A stretch of DNA of 13,674 bases from Actinomycetes bacterium (GTDB lineage Bacteria > Actinomycetota > Acidimicrobiia > Acidimicrobiales > Palsa-688). The notes under the pieces were generated by a model that was not told the DNA's origin, did not search any database, and saw only the letters and a program-made list of their open reading frames with translations. This document shows, in pieces, positions 12,795 through 13,674 of this stretch. Positions within the stretch are counted from its first letter, which is position 1. Every line of letters starts with the position of its first letter. Location of the stretch: contig JAKAXN010000088.1 in assembly GCA_021816565.1 (NCBI GenBank), forward strand, positions 1 to 13,674, read 5' to 3'. Both the position numbers and the translations under genes were made by a program.

Positions 12795-13674
12795 GTGACC
12801 TTGCCGCTCTTCGACGACTCCGCCACTCGGACGCCCCGACCGGTGACCCTGGTCAGGCTGTCCGGGGAGATAGCCCGGTCGCTCGTGGGTATCGGCCGCA
12901 TCGCGGTCGAGGGGGAAGTTTACCGGCCCACCCGCTCGCGCGGGGGTTGGCTGTTCTTCACGCTGCGTGACCGGGCGGCCCAGATAGACGTCAAGTTGCC
13001 GGCGGGGGCCGCGGCCCGGTCCCGGGTGGTGGCCGGGGAGCGGGTCTCGGTCGTCGCCACCCTGCAGTGGTCGAATGACCGGGGGCAGCTCGGGCTGCTG
13101 GCCGAGCAGGTCCTGCCGGTCGGTGCCGGCGCCATCGCCGCGCTGATCGCCGAGACCCGGGAGCGGCTGTCGGCGGAGGGCCTGCTGGACCGCCGGCGGC
13201 GCCCGCTGCCGGTGCTGCCGGCCGCCGTCGGCGTGGTGTGCGGGACCGAAGCGGCGGTGCGCAAGGACATCGAGTCGGTGGTGGCCGAGCGCTGCCCGGG
13301 CTATCCGCTGGTGTTCGAGGAGACGACGGTGTCGGGGCCGGCGGCGGCCGACTGCATCGTCGAGGCGTTGCGCCGGCTGGCCGGCCGGCCCGGGGTGGAG
13401 GTGATCATCCTGGCCCGGGGCGGCGGCGACGCCCCCTCCCTCCTGCCGTGGAGCACCGAGGTGGTGTGCCGGGCGGTGGCCGACGCTCCGGTACCGGTGG
13501 TGTCGGCCATCGGCCACGACGGTGACCGCCCGCTCTGCGACGAGGTGGCGGACCTGCGCTGCGGCACCCCGTCCCTGGCCGCCACCGCCGTCCTGCCGGA
13601 CCTGGCTTCGCTCCGCCGGGCGGTGGACGCCGCCCTGGAGCGGGCCGTGGCGGCTCTGACCGACCGGCTGGGTC
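12795..13674 (+). CDS. xseA: Exodeoxyribonuclease VII large subunit (3' end outside window)
   Basis: XseA with small XseB subunits forms exonuclease VII, which degrades single-stranded DNA from both ends. The 293 codons visible from GTG 12795 contain the N-terminal OB-fold ssDNA-binding domain (about 17-110: VTLVRLSGEIARSLVG, VEGEVYRPTRSRGGWLFFTLRD) and much of the catalytic domain. Residues matching E. coli Asp155, Arg205, His238 and Asp241 are present: RKDIESV (Asp158), LARGGG (Arg208), AIGHDGD (His241, Asp244), followed by VADLRCGTPSLAA. The usual RGGGS-EDLW-F block reads RGGGDAPSLLPWS, a divergent form. The coiled-coil region that recruits XseB lies mostly beyond the window edge. No stop occurs before the end. 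The start choice rests on the TAGCCT 6 nt upstream and the fit to family length. It is divergent from the helicase gene. An xseB gene would be expected just outside. Confidence 0.92.
   Translation, partial: MTLPLFDDSATRTPRPVTLVRLSGEIARSLVGIGRIAVEGEVYRPTRSRGGWLFFTLRDRAAQIDVKLPAGAAARSRVVAGERVSVVATLQWSNDRGQLGLLAEQVLPVGAGAIAALIAETRERLSAEGLLDRRRRPLPVLPAAVGVVCGTEAAVRKDIESVVAERCPGYPLVFEETTVSGPAAADCIVEALRRLAGRPGVEVIILARGGGDAPSLLPWSTEVVCRAVADAPVPVVSAIGHDGDRPLCDEVADLRCGTPSLAATAVLPDLASLRRAVDAALERAVAALTDRLG

Noticed and set aside
12762..13585. Minus-strand and alternative plus-strand frames over xseA
   Set aside because: The plus frame from 12795 has the OB-fold and RGGG/GHxxD motifs of XseA and stays open to the window edge; the others are shadows.
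1..13674. CRISPR arrays, tRNA/rRNA genes, insertion sequences, prophage genes
   Set aside because: Looked for and not seen: no regularly spaced repeats, no cloverleaf-like tract, no transposase or integrase motifs on either strand.

Overview
The window is very GC-rich (roughly 70% or more by eye), with dense genes, strong G/C at codon third positions, several GTG/TTG starts, and TANNNT -10 hexamers sitting 6-8 nt before GTG starts that lack Shine-Dalgarno (SD) sequences. This points to a high-GC actinomycete. The gene set (180-kDa-type NAD-glutamate dehydrogenase core, a MurA with Asp in place of the active-site Cys, a large crotonase/thioesterase repertoire) would suit an Acidimicrobiia-like actinobacterium, but that rank is an inference. 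I see no rRNA, tRNA, CRISPR array, insertion sequence or integrase.

Layout. (1) 1-1527, minus strand: an ApbE-type flavin transferase followed by a crotonase-fold protein that runs off the left edge. A possible 30-codon ORF with a perfect SD precedes apbE. (2) 1528-1944: the main intergenic region, between divergent genes. (3) 1945-6797, plus strand: four codirectional genes, namely a 131-aa hypothetical protein, a 152-aa PD-(D/E)XK nuclease-like protein resembling CdiA C-terminal tRNase domains, a 1174-aa NAD-specific glutamate dehydrogenase lacking the usual long N-terminal regulatory region, and a small basic hypothetical protein. (4) 6835-10049, minus strand: a murA-type enolpyruvyl transferase, a double-hotdog acyl-CoA thioesterase and an RpiR/SIS regulator, in that transcription order. 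(5) 10131-10478, plus strand: a small single-pass membrane protein whose 3' end overlaps the next gene tail to tail. (6) 10372-12730, minus strand: a DEAD-box RNA helicase followed by a channel-like membrane protein. (7) 12795-end, plus strand: xseA (exonuclease VII large subunit), cut by the right edge and divergent from the helicase.

Most genes are housekeeping (peptidoglycan precursor synthesis, RNA unwinding, DNA repair, glutamate catabolism, acyl-CoA metabolism). The least ordinary part is 1945-2930, where an uncharacterised small protein and a stand-alone toxin-type nuclease domain sit directly upstream of an N-terminally shortened glutamate dehydrogenase, with an 18-bp perfect palindrome between the first two. 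Other points of note are the predicted fosfomycin-insensitive MurA, short upstream ORFs before the helicase and RpiR genes, and an antisense 107-bp overlap of two membrane-protein genes.
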